From the NCBI GenBank assembly GCA_040880405.1, contig JBBDIM010000002.1:1-55120 (forward strand): a stretch of 55,120 bases of DNA, written 5' to 3'. The stretch's first letter is position 1, and every line of letters starts with the position of its first letter. This DNA comes from JBBDIM01 sp040880405. Its GTDB lineage: Bacteria > Planctomycetota > Planctomycetia > Pirellulales > Pirellulaceae. Below are positions 7,995 to 15,078 of this stretch, piece after piece. Both the position numbers and the translations under genes were made by a program. The notes beneath the pieces were generated by a model. That model did no database searches and was not told where the DNA came from. It was given only the letters and a program-made list of their open reading frames with translations.

Positions 7995-8846
7995 TCACGT
8001 GTCTATACATCGTTGACTCTGGGATCCGAGCCCAGTAATAGAAAGTGTGACTTCATCGCCAGCTTTGAGAAATCGAGGAGGCTTCATGCCCAAACCTACG
8101 CCAGGTGGTGTCCCGGTCGAGATGAGATCGCCGGCCTCAAGTGTCATAAATTGGGAGAGATAATAGACCACGTACTCCGGCTTAAAGATCATGGTCTTCG
8201 TGTTACCGGCTTGCATGCGCTGGCCGTTGACGTCCAGCATCATGGACAGATCGTTCACATCCGGGATTTCATCTGGAGTTGCGATGAATGGACCAAGTGG
8301 ATTGAACGTGTCGCAGCTCTTTCCCTTTACCCATTGGCCGCCACGTTCCAATTGAAAGTGACGTTCGGACACGTCGTGCGAGATACAGTATCCGGCGATA
8401 AAGTTAGCTGAATCCGCTTCGCTCTCCAGGTAACGAGCATCTTTTCCGATGACGATTCCAAGCTCAACTTCCCAGTCGGTCTTCTCGCTTTTTCGTGGAA
8501 TTTGAATTTCGTCGTAGGGCCCCACAACGGTATTGGAAGCCTTAAAAAAAATGATCGGCTCTTCCGGAACCGGCATTCCGGATTCCTCGGCGTGATCGGC
8601 GTAGTTTAAGCCAATACAGATGACCTTGCCTGGCCTCGCAATCGGTGCTCCCCACCGGACAGCTTTGTCCACATCGGGAAACTGATCGAGAGAGCGCTGA
8701 AGTTTGGCCAGACGCTCAAGTCCGCCACTTTGAAAGAACTCGAAATCGAATCGCTCGAATTCACTGCTCAGATCCTTGCGAACTCCATCCTTGGTGAGCA
8801 GGCCCGGCATCTCGGACCCTAATTCTCCAAATTGAATTAGACGCAT
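7995..8846 (-). CDS. Fumarylacetoacetate hydrolase family protein (2-keto-4-pentenoate hydratase/acylpyruvase-like)
   Basis: A 283-residue protein of the FAH family. The N-terminal cap is followed by the catalytic domain starting at KVICIGLNYADHAEESGMPV (about residues 77-96). It continues with IIFFKASNTVVGP and TDWEVELGIVIGKDARYL, the latter carrying the acidic metal ligands. It ends with DLISTGTPPGVGLGMKP, the conserved mobile-loop segment. Such enzymes cleave or hydrate beta-diketo or 2-keto acids using a divalent metal. Its ATG at 8846 overlaps the end of the aminotransferase gene by 10 bases, so the two are translationally coupled. It appears complete and soluble. The precise substrate is unknown. 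Confidence 0.9.
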   Translation of the reverse strand: MRLIQFGELGSEMPGLLTKDGVRKDLSSEFERFDFEFFQSGGLERLAKLQRSLDQFPDVDKAVRWGAPIARPGKVICIGLNYADHAEESGMPVPEEPIIFFKASNTVVGPYDEIQIPRKSEKTDWEVELGIVIGKDARYLESEADSANFIAGYCISHDVSERHFQLERGGQWVKGKSCDTFNPLGPFIATPDEIPDVNDLSMMLDVNGQRMQAGNTKTMIFKPEYVVYYLSQFMTLEAGDLISTGTPPGVGLGMKPPRFLKAGDEVTLSITGLGSQSQRCIDT

Positions 8847-10138
8847 TTACTTGCTTCCTTCATCGATGGCTCGATGGCTTGAAGGGTTTGATCGAGCGCT
8901 TCCTGATCGTGTTGTGCCCCGACGTACCAGCGCGCGTCCGGTAAGAGTTGGACCCCTCGCTCCAGCATTGCCTGTCGGAATTTTCCGTACAGCGTCATAT
9001 CGGAGCGTAGTATATCACGGTAGCTGCGAGGTGGGTCGCTAACACCAAGGTGAACCGAGAAGACAGAGCCGACACCGCTGATGGCCGCCGATATGTCGCA
9101 GTTGGCGCTCGCGCTAAGAATAGCCTCACCGATGGTCTCGCCATGCTGTGCCATCGCTTCGTACGTACCAGGCTTGCGTAGCTCACGAATTGTCTCGATG
9201 GCCGCGACGATATTAAAGTTGGTTCCGTTGTAGGTGCCGGAATGAATCGTTCGCCCATCCCGCAGCACCTCGAACATCTCCGCCTTGCCGCCGACAGCCG
9301 ACATCGTAAACCCACCGGCGAGGGCCTTTCCATAAACCGAAAGATCAGGTTCGAGTCCGAAAAACTCTCGCGCGCCTCCCAGTGCCACTCGGAATCCAGT
9401 AATCACTTCGTCGAAAATGGAAACGCTTCCATGCTCGCGACACAACTCAATCAACCGTTCAAGATACCCCGGTTTCGGCATGCAGCAGCCAGAGTTTGCC
9501 AGAATCGGTTCCGTGATAACGCAGGCGATTTCATCACCCCGGGTCGCAAACAAATCCTCCAGCGCGTCAATATCATTCCACGGAAGTACCAGAGTGTCGG
9601 CGTACTCACTCGCTGGTTGACCGCCACACGTCGGTTGTGTTAGCGAAGTATCGGGCAGTTTGGGACGGTACGAGACGAGCACGTTGTTTAACCAACCATG
9701 GTAATGCCCCTCAAATTTCAGAATGCTGTCTCGTCCAGTATGTGCTCGGGCAATTCGAATTGCCGCTTGAACGGCTTCCGTTCCAGTGTTGGAAAAGATA
9801 ACTTGCTCTAAGCCAGGAACGGAATCAACGATTAATTCCGCCAGCTCGATTTCAGCGAAATGCTGACACCCGTACGTATAGCCTTTCGCGAGTTGTTTTG
9901 CTACCGCCGTGTTAATTCCATCATGATTAGAACCAACAATTAGAGGTCCCCAGCCCAGCGTATAGTCTACCCGAGTTACTCCATCGACGTCGACGAAATA
10001 AGGCCCCGCGGCATGATCGATATACAAGGGAGGCGAGGTGACGAAGCGTCGTAAGGAACTGGAGACACCGGTCGCAAGCGTACGGCAGGCCCGCTCATAG
10101 AGTTCCGCGGAACGGTTTGTTAATTCGGTCGAAGACAA
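8837..10138 (-). CDS. Class III aminotransferase, glutamate-1-semialdehyde aminomutase-like
   Basis: A 433-residue PLP enzyme. Landmarks are ILKFEGHYHGWLNNVLVSYR (about residues 140-160), the cofactor-binding SIFDEVITGFR (about residue 240) and the Schiff-base lysine in SVYGKALAGGF (about residue 270). The overall layout (TLGWGPLIVGSNHDGI, then FSNTGTEAVQAAIRIARAHT) matches glutamate-1-semialdehyde aminomutase and related omega-aminotransferases. Since it is coupled to an FAH-family gene under an IclR regulator, it is more likely a catabolic aminotransferase or aminomutase than the haem-synthesis enzyme. It is the first gene of a two-gene operon, divergent from the MlrC-like gene. Confidence 0.9.
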   Translation of the reverse strand: MSSTELTNRSAELYERACRTLATGVSSSLRRFVTSPPLYIDHAAGPYFVDVDGVTRVDYTLGWGPLIVGSNHDGINTAVAKQLAKGYTYGCQHFAEIELAELIVDSVPGLEQVIFSNTGTEAVQAAIRIARAHTGRDSILKFEGHYHGWLNNVLVSYRPKLPDTSLTQPTCGGQPASEYADTLVLPWNDIDALEDLFATRGDEIACVITEPILANSGCCMPKPGYLERLIELCREHGSVSIFDEVITGFRVALGGAREFFGLEPDLSVYGKALAGGFTMSAVGGKAEMFEVLRDGRTIHSGTYNGTNFNIVAAIETIRELRKPGTYEAMAQHGETIGEAILSASANCDISAAISGVGSVFSVHLGVSDPPRSYRDILRSDMTLYGKFRQAMLERGVQLLPDARWYVGAQHDQEALDQTLQAIEPSMKEASKCV

Positions 10139-10298
10139 GGGGCAAATTCCTTAGGGTCGTTGAGGATGCAATTCGTTTGCCTAAGGTCGAGTGACAAAAA
10201 CGCCGACTTTTTCGTCGTACGATGAACTACAGCCAAACGACGCTTTGACACACCCAAGGTGTTCCAGTATCTTGAATCTAACGTTCCGCGGTTCGGAA
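10102..10298. promoter_or_regulatory. Divergent control region with repeated GTTCCGCGG palindromes
   Basis: The aminotransferase (start 10138, minus) and the MlrC-like gene (start 10364, plus) diverge here. GTTCCGCGGAAC, a perfect 12-base palindrome, sits at 10102-10113 just inside the aminotransferase gene. GTTCCGCGGTTCGGAA, an imperfect palindrome, sits at 10283-10298. IclR-family operators are often palindromes of this size, so these may be operators of the local regulator. This is inference; the first copy lies within coding sequence. Confidence 0.3.
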
Positions 10299-10363
10299 GT
10301 CAAGTAATTAGCGACCCCTTTGGCAGTGATACGTTCACCTTTAAAACCGCCCCGGAAATTAAG

Positions 10364-11911
10364 ATGCGAATCGGCTTAATTGCGTTTCTTCACGAGTCGA
10401 ACACATTCTCGGCAGATCAGACGACACTCGAGAATTTTCGACAAGATGTTTTGGTTTCCGGGGAAGATGTCCTGCGCCGGTTTGAGGGGTCCCATCATGA
10501 GATGGGAGGGTTCATTGATGGCCTCAAGCAACTGAACGCCACACCGGTCGGTGTTTACGCTGCCCGGGCACTTCCCAGCGGAATAATAACAGCGGCCACC
10601 TTCGACGAAATTCTGAAGCAAATCCTCGCGCAACTGGATCAGGCGGGTCCGCTCGATGGAATTCTTGTTGCCCCCCACGGGGCGACCGTTGCGGAAAACT
10701 TTCACGACGGGGATGGGGCATGGCTGACGGCGCTTCGCTGTGCGATTGGCGAGAAGATGCCAATCTTCGGGACGCTTGATCCCCATGCGAATCTTTCGCC
10801 AGCCATGGTCGCTGCCACGAATGCACTGTTGGCCTATCAGACCAATCCTCATATCGATCAATTCGACCGCGGAAGGCAGGCTGCCCACCTCCTGGCGAGA
10901 ACGATCCAGGGAGAGATTGCTCCAATGCAGGCTGCCGCGTTTTCCCCCTTGGCCATCTGTATCGAGCGACAATGCTCGCAAGAGTCGCCTGCTCGGGAAT
11001 TTCTTGCTGAAATGGAAGTAGCTCGCCGCGAATGTAGGCTGCTGGATGCGAGTTTTTTCTATGGTTTCCCTTACGCCGATGTGGCCGAAATGGGTGCCGC
11101 GATACTCTGCATTGCCGATGGGAATCAAACGTTGGCACAGGAGTCCGCAGACCATTTGAGCGCTGTGTTATGGGATCGACGGGAGGAGACGCTTGGCTAT
11201 TACTGCGATATCGAATCAGCAATCGAGCGTGCTCAGCAACTAGCCGGGCCCGTTTGTTTGCTTGACATGGGAGATAACATTGGGGCCGGTTCTGCTGCGG
11301 ACGGAACATGGATTGCCCATTCGCTCCTAGGAAGGAAGGTCGATCGCTGTTTCGTTGCTCTCTGTGATTCGGAGGCGGCTAAGACGGTATCTTCCGCGGC
11401 GGTGGGCAGTAAGCTGATGCTTTCCATTGGTGGAAAGAGAAGTGAATTTGATGGTCAGCCGCTTGTTGTCGATGTTGAAGTAGTTTCCTGTCATGCAGGG
11501 CGTTTCGTGGAAAGTCAGCCACGTCATGGGGGAAAGACGGAGTTTGATATGGGACCGACCGCGATCGTTCGAACTTCGACGGGACTGACCATTCAAATCA
11601 CCACTCATCGAACGGCTCCCTGGTCGATCGGGCAGCTAGCCCATTGCGACTTGGAGCCATCACAGTTTCAAATCATCGTTGCCAAGGGGGTGAACGCTCC
11701 GCTAGCGGCGTATGAAGCGGTATGTCCTAACTTCATTCGCGTCGATACGCCTGGGACGACGGCGGCCAATATGGAAAAGCTGGAGTATCATCGCCGTCGA
11801 CGTCCGATGTACCCGTTTGAACGGGATTGCCCATACTTCGTAAAGTCGAGCACGGTTGAACACGATGACCCTCTTGGCGTTGACGATCTCGGTCGGGATG
11901 ATCGTCGATGA
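10364..11911 (+). CDS. M81-family / MlrC-like metallopeptidase (DUF1485), C-terminal end altered
   Basis: A 515-residue product resembling microcystinase C (MlrC) and the M81 family. ATG 10364 is chosen because it gives the family's standard N-terminus MRIGLIAFLHESNTFSADQT; the open frame begins earlier at 10259. Metal-site segments are FLHESNTF, GTLDPHANLSPAMV (about residues 135-150) and MGDNIGAGSAADGTW. The family's late segment RRRRPMYPFE is present, but the last 20-odd residues are read out of frame from an inserted RND-efflux fragment beginning at 11856, so the natural end has been replaced. The core looks intact and the protein may still work. Members hydrolyse amide or cyclic bonds; the substrate is unknown. 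Confidence 0.85.
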   Translation: MRIGLIAFLHESNTFSADQTTLENFRQDVLVSGEDVLRRFEGSHHEMGGFIDGLKQLNATPVGVYAARALPSGIITAATFDEILKQILAQLDQAGPLDGILVAPHGATVAENFHDGDGAWLTALRCAIGEKMPIFGTLDPHANLSPAMVAATNALLAYQTNPHIDQFDRGRQAAHLLARTIQGEIAPMQAAAFSPLAICIERQCSQESPAREFLAEMEVARRECRLLDASFFYGFPYADVAEMGAAILCIADGNQTLAQESADHLSAVLWDRREETLGYYCDIESAIERAQQLAGPVCLLDMGDNIGAGSAADGTWIAHSLLGRKVDRCFVALCDSEAAKTVSSAAVGSKLMLSIGGKRSEFDGQPLVVDVEVVSCHAGRFVESQPRHGGKTEFDMGPTAIVRTSTGLTIQITTHRTAPWSIGQLAHCDLEPSQFQIIVAKGVNAPLAAYEAVCPNFIRVDTPGTTAANMEKLEYHRRRRPMYPFERDCPYFVKSSTVEHDDPLGVDDLGRDDRR

Positions 11912-12059
11912 CTCGATTGTTGTGTTGGAAAACACATGGCGGCACATGCAAAACGGGAAAACGCGTCTTGAAGCGGCCATCGCCGCCATGAACGAAATCG
12001 GATTTGCTGTGATTGCGACCTCCTTGTCGATTGCCGCCGTCTTCGTGCCGGTCGCGTTC
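11856..12059 (+). pseudogene. RND efflux transporter (AcrB-like) internal fragment
   Basis: Sixty-eight in-frame codons read LNTMTLLALTISVGMIVDD then SIVVLENTWRHMQNGK and end at AAVFVPVAF. This is the TM4-TM5 part of an RND pump, including the proton-relay Asp pair in IVDDSIVVLEN. Nothing before or after belongs to an RND protein (full length about 1,000 residues or more), so it is a fragment with clean ends. It overlaps the altered 3' end of the MlrC-like gene in another frame. Confidence 0.85.
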
Positions 12060-12144
12060 AGGATATCATCGCCCGTCACGTGCGGGCGCGGATTGAAACA
12101 ATCAACGCCATGCAGGATTAGCGGCTCCTCAGTTCCTAGCCGCT
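12059..12144 (+). other. Unidentified gene 3' end with hairpin
   Basis: Right after the RND fragment the frame shifts, and 20 codons from 12059 read QDIIARHVRARIETINAMQD before TAG at 12119. A 7-base hairpin follows at once (AGCGGCT at 12120-12126 with AGCCGCT at 12138-12144). This looks like the tail and terminator of some other gene, but it is too short to identify. Confidence 0.35.
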
Positions 12145-12185
12145 GCCTGCACCGATAGGGATTGTAAATTGGAACCAACGGTCCC

Positions 12186-12708
12186 CTACTCATCGTTCAT
12201 TGCATCCCATTCGCGTCGAACCGTTTGGGGACTTACACCCGCCTCGCGGGCGATCTCGGAGTTGTTCAGATTTCCCTTTTTCAGTAGCTTGTGGACCAAC
12301 GCGACCTTCTTCGCCGGGATCCGGCGTGAGCGGCCTCGCTTGGGGGCGTCGCCGTTGACTACTGCCTCGTGGATTTCTGCCTTGATACGCTCCGAATAGG
12401 CGCGGCGGATTGTTTCTATCGAGGCACTTATATCTCGGTTCTCCGTCCGGAATCGACTTGGGTTGGGAGTTAGGATCCGAGTACCTCGGGTACATGGCAC
12501 CCAAGGACAGCCCTTGGTTCAGGTAAACATCGAGGGCGGTGTCAGAGATCTCGCCGGTACGATGGCGAGTCTTGAAATCCTCCACCATCTCAGAAAGAAC
12601 CTCGGGCGTTGGCTCCGGCAGGATCCCCGACTTCGCGAGTTCCGGCCAGAGTCCCCTGGAGTATTTGAGGTAGTACTCCGCGAACTCCGTTAGGACCTCG
12701 TCAGGAGC
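12186..12708 (-). pseudogene. Serine recombinase (resolvase-like) remnant with internal deletion or frameshift
   Basis: The upstream part (12708 down to about 12437) reads YYLKYSRGLWPELAKSGILP then LSLGAMYPRYSDPNSQPKSI. I recognise the Y-x-R-x-S stretch as the start of a planctomycete-type serine recombinase catalytic domain, the Ser being the likely nucleophile. Near 12436 the frame changes and nearly the whole catalytic domain is missing. The rest (about 12433 down to 12186) reads TIRRAYSERIKAEIHEAVVN and a C-terminal helix-turn-helix NNSEIAREAGVSPQTVRREW, typical of resolvase DNA-binding domains. It runs in the same frame as the integrase remnant upstream, without a stop between them. It is certainly non-functional if this reading is right. 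Confidence 0.55.
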
Positions 12709-13083
12709 AAGCCCGGTGTCTTCCTTACGCTGCGCTCGATTCTGCGCCACAGGTGCGCTGGATTGTGCGTCGCTTCCATTGGCCCGCTGGAAATCGTCCT
12801 CTACCACTTGCAGATAATGCTTCATGGCGACACTTGGGGTGTTCCCCAGCCAGGCCGTGACCACGTGAATCGGGTGGTCACGCATTAGCTCGGTTTCTCG
12901 GCTCGATCTCAAATTCTGGAAAAGTCGGGGCCATGCCTGTAGGCCAGCCCGTTTGATAATCCGCTCGAATTGCGTCCGGAGGTTGATATTCCGCCACCCC
13001 TGGGGCGTGTCGGCCTTTTCTCGATGACAGCCCCCCACAACATATTCCGCACCCTCTGAGGCAGGGAGACAGCTCGCCTCACG
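12709..13083 (-). pseudogene. Tyrosine recombinase/integrase, C-terminal remnant
   Basis: About 125 codons encode only the C-terminal catalytic end of a planctomycete-type integrase. PQGWRNINLRTQFERIIKRA is followed by FQNLRSSRETELMRDHPIHV, carrying the conserved Arg. Then come VTAWLGNTPSVAMKHYLQVV, with the Trp position and the nucleophile Tyr in KHYLQV. An in-frame stop lies just upstream near 13084 and no N-terminal or core-binding domain is found further up; intact enzymes are roughly 350-400 residues. The tail after the Tyr (AQSSAPVAQNRAQ) is also family-like. It marks the right side of the mosaic segment that starts near tRNA-Ser. Confidence 0.72.
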
Positions 13084-13440
13084 ATATCTTCAAGGAAGAC
13101 TTGCAGGGAACGCCAAATCCCCTCGCCAAGTAAAGATCAATCCGGTTCGATTATTGAGCCGGTTACCAAGTAGGCGTTTCAACGCGCCAATTCAAGTGAA
13201 TCATTGCCCAGCTCGTTCATTGTATTCCTGTTATGGTAAGATTAAATAGAACAAGCATCGATGAAAAACCACTCTGAGACCGTCTCTATTACCACGGCTC
13301 GAAAGAGAATCATTTCAAAAGCCAGAATCGTTGCCAGTTACACGCGCTGCGGGACGTTCTGCCAAAGATGATCTTTCATGCCGGGGTAATGGAAGCATTC
13401 ACAAATCCTTTTCCCCTGTCTTTTGAAAGTTTTCTGTCGC
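13084..13440. other. Gene-free spacer before isomerase-kinase pair
   Basis: No convincing gene. A 36-codon frame from ATG 13261 is open but has no recognisable features. The spacer presumably contains the promoter of the isomerase gene. No duplicate of the 3' end of tRNA-Ser that would mark an attachment site could be found by eye here. Confidence 0.4.
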
Positions 13441-15075
13441 ATGTCTCTACAACCCACTGTCGTCCAATTGGTTGCCAGTGGTGACTCGCGTCTGTCGGCC
13501 AACCAACGCTGCTGGCCGGCGCAGCAAGAGATGGAACGGAAGCTGCAATCCGCCGTGGAAAAGCTCGGTTATCGTCCGCGCCGCGTCCACGAAGTGACCC
13601 ACGACGGGCATGGTTTTATCGACAGCCAGAAACGGGGGATCGAGGTATTCCGTTCGATCGACCCCGACGCGCCCCTCATCGTGGCCGAGGCGGTGTGGCA
13701 ATACACGCACCATGTGCTGGCTGGACTGCTGAGCCATCGGGGGCCGATTCTGACGGTCGCCAATTGGTCGGGGCAGTGGCCGGGGCTGGTTGGGATGCTC
13801 AATCTGAACGGCTCATTGACCAAGGCCGGGGTACGATACTCGACCTTGTGGAGCGAGGACTTCACCGATGACTACTTCACCGAAAAACTTCGCACGTGGC
13901 TCGAAACGGGGCATTGTACGCACGCCACCGATCACGTTCGTCCGTTGAACCTGAATGCGATTCCCGCCGAACCGCGCGACTTGGGACGGAAACTGGCTGA
14001 CGGCCTGCGGCGCGAGAAGGCGATTCTGGGGGTGTTCGACGAAGGGTGCATGGGGATGTTCAACGCGATCATCCCCGACCACCTGCTGCATCCGTTGGGT
14101 GTCTTCAAGGAACGCCTCAGCCAGTCGGCTCTGTATGCGGAGATGCGAACCGTCTCGGACGACGAGGCGAACGCCATCTTTCAGTGGTATCGAGATCGGG
14201 GAATGACTTTTCACTTCGGCGAGAACGACGCCGAGGAACTGACCCCGGACCAGGTACTTCAGCAGTGTCGTATGTATGTGGCCGCGATACGAATGGCGGA
14301 CCATTTTGGCTGCGAGGCGATCGGCATCCAGTATCAGCAGGGACTCAAAGACCTGGCCCCGGCCAGCGACCTCGTGGAAGGGACTCTCAACAGCACACTG
14401 CGCCCGCCGGTTTACGACCGGAGCGGCACTCGGGAACTGTTCGCCGGGCGTAGCATTCCCCACTTCAACGAGGTGGACGAGTGCGCGGGGCTTGATGCGA
14501 TACTAATCCAGCGGCTTCACCGCGCCTTGGGCCAGCCGGTGGAAACCACGCTGCATGACCTACGCTGGGGCTGCCCCGACGAGTCCGGCACGACCGATCA
14601 ATATGTGTGGGTGTTTGAAATCTCCGGCTCCGCCCCGGCCGAGCATCTGGGAGGATGGGACCGTTGCCACGGCTACCGGCAGCCGCCAATGTATTTTCCC
14701 AAAGGGGGCTCGACCCTGGCCGGCGTTTCCCGCGCGGGCGAGATCATCTGGTCGCGCATTTACGTGGCGGATAACGCTCTGCACGCCGACCTGGGCCGAG
14801 GGGCGTCAATCGCCCTGCCGACGGAAGAGACGCAGCGGCGGCTCGATGCCACCACCAACGTCTGGCCGATCATGCATGGGGTCACATACGGGGTGAGCCG
14901 CGATCAGATGATGGCCAAGCACCAGGCGAACCACGTACAGGTAGCCTATGCGACCGACGAGGCCTCGGCCGACCGGGCCATGCTGGCAAGGGCCTCCTTG
15001 TACGCGTCTCTGGGGATCGAGGTTCACCTGTGCGGGACGAAGAAAGACAATTCCCACTGGGACGCGGAGGGCTAA
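13441..15075 (+). CDS. L-fucose/D-arabinose isomerase-like sugar isomerase
   Basis: A 544-residue protein. The start is ATG 13441 (MSLQPTVVQLVASGDSRLSA). It has the layout of the L-fucose/L-arabinose isomerase superfamily: an N-terminal substrate-domain segment (PLIVAEAVWQYTHHVLAGLL, GPILTVANWSGQWPGLVGML) and a middle segment DEGCMGMFNAIIPDHLLHPL. That is followed by FHFGENDAEELT and GIQYQQGLKDLAPASDLVEG with candidate acidic metal ligands, then a C-terminal barrel. It should interconvert an aldose and a ketose in the cytoplasm. The FGGY kinase starts 3 bases after its stop, so the pair probably converts a sugar to a phosphorylated ketose. It is not a close match to E. coli FucI or AraA, so the substrate is open. 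Confidence 0.7.
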   Translation: MSLQPTVVQLVASGDSRLSANQRCWPAQQEMERKLQSAVEKLGYRPRRVHEVTHDGHGFIDSQKRGIEVFRSIDPDAPLIVAEAVWQYTHHVLAGLLSHRGPILTVANWSGQWPGLVGMLNLNGSLTKAGVRYSTLWSEDFTDDYFTEKLRTWLETGHCTHATDHVRPLNLNAIPAEPRDLGRKLADGLRREKAILGVFDEGCMGMFNAIIPDHLLHPLGVFKERLSQSALYAEMRTVSDDEANAIFQWYRDRGMTFHFGENDAEELTPDQVLQQCRMYVAAIRMADHFGCEAIGIQYQQGLKDLAPASDLVEGTLNSTLRPPVYDRSGTRELFAGRSIPHFNEVDECAGLDAILIQRLHRALGQPVETTLHDLRWGCPDESGTTDQYVWVFEISGSAPAEHLGGWDRCHGYRQPPMYFPKGGSTLAGVSRAGEIIWSRIYVADNALHADLGRGASIALPTEETQRRLDATTNVWPIMHGVTYGVSRDQMMAKHQANHVQVAYATDEASADRAMLARASLYASLGIEVHLCGTKKDNSHWDAEG

Positions 15076-15078
15076 TCG

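Noticed and set aside
7707..8411. A 234-codon plus-strand frame after the IclR gene
   Set aside because: Its second half is antisense to the FAH gene and the first half has no recognisable family features.
8837..10138. Haem-pathway glutamate-1-semialdehyde aminomutase (HemL)
   Set aside because: Fold and motifs fit the family, but the gene is coupled to an FAH-family hydrolase near an IclR regulator, which points to catabolism.
12709..13083. An intact integrase for the mosaic segment
   Set aside because: Only the C-terminal catalytic part is present, with an in-frame stop upstream and no N-terminal domain.
13261..13371. Short open frame of 36 codons upstream of the isomerase
   Set aside because: No ribosome-binding site, no family motif, and length is expected by chance.
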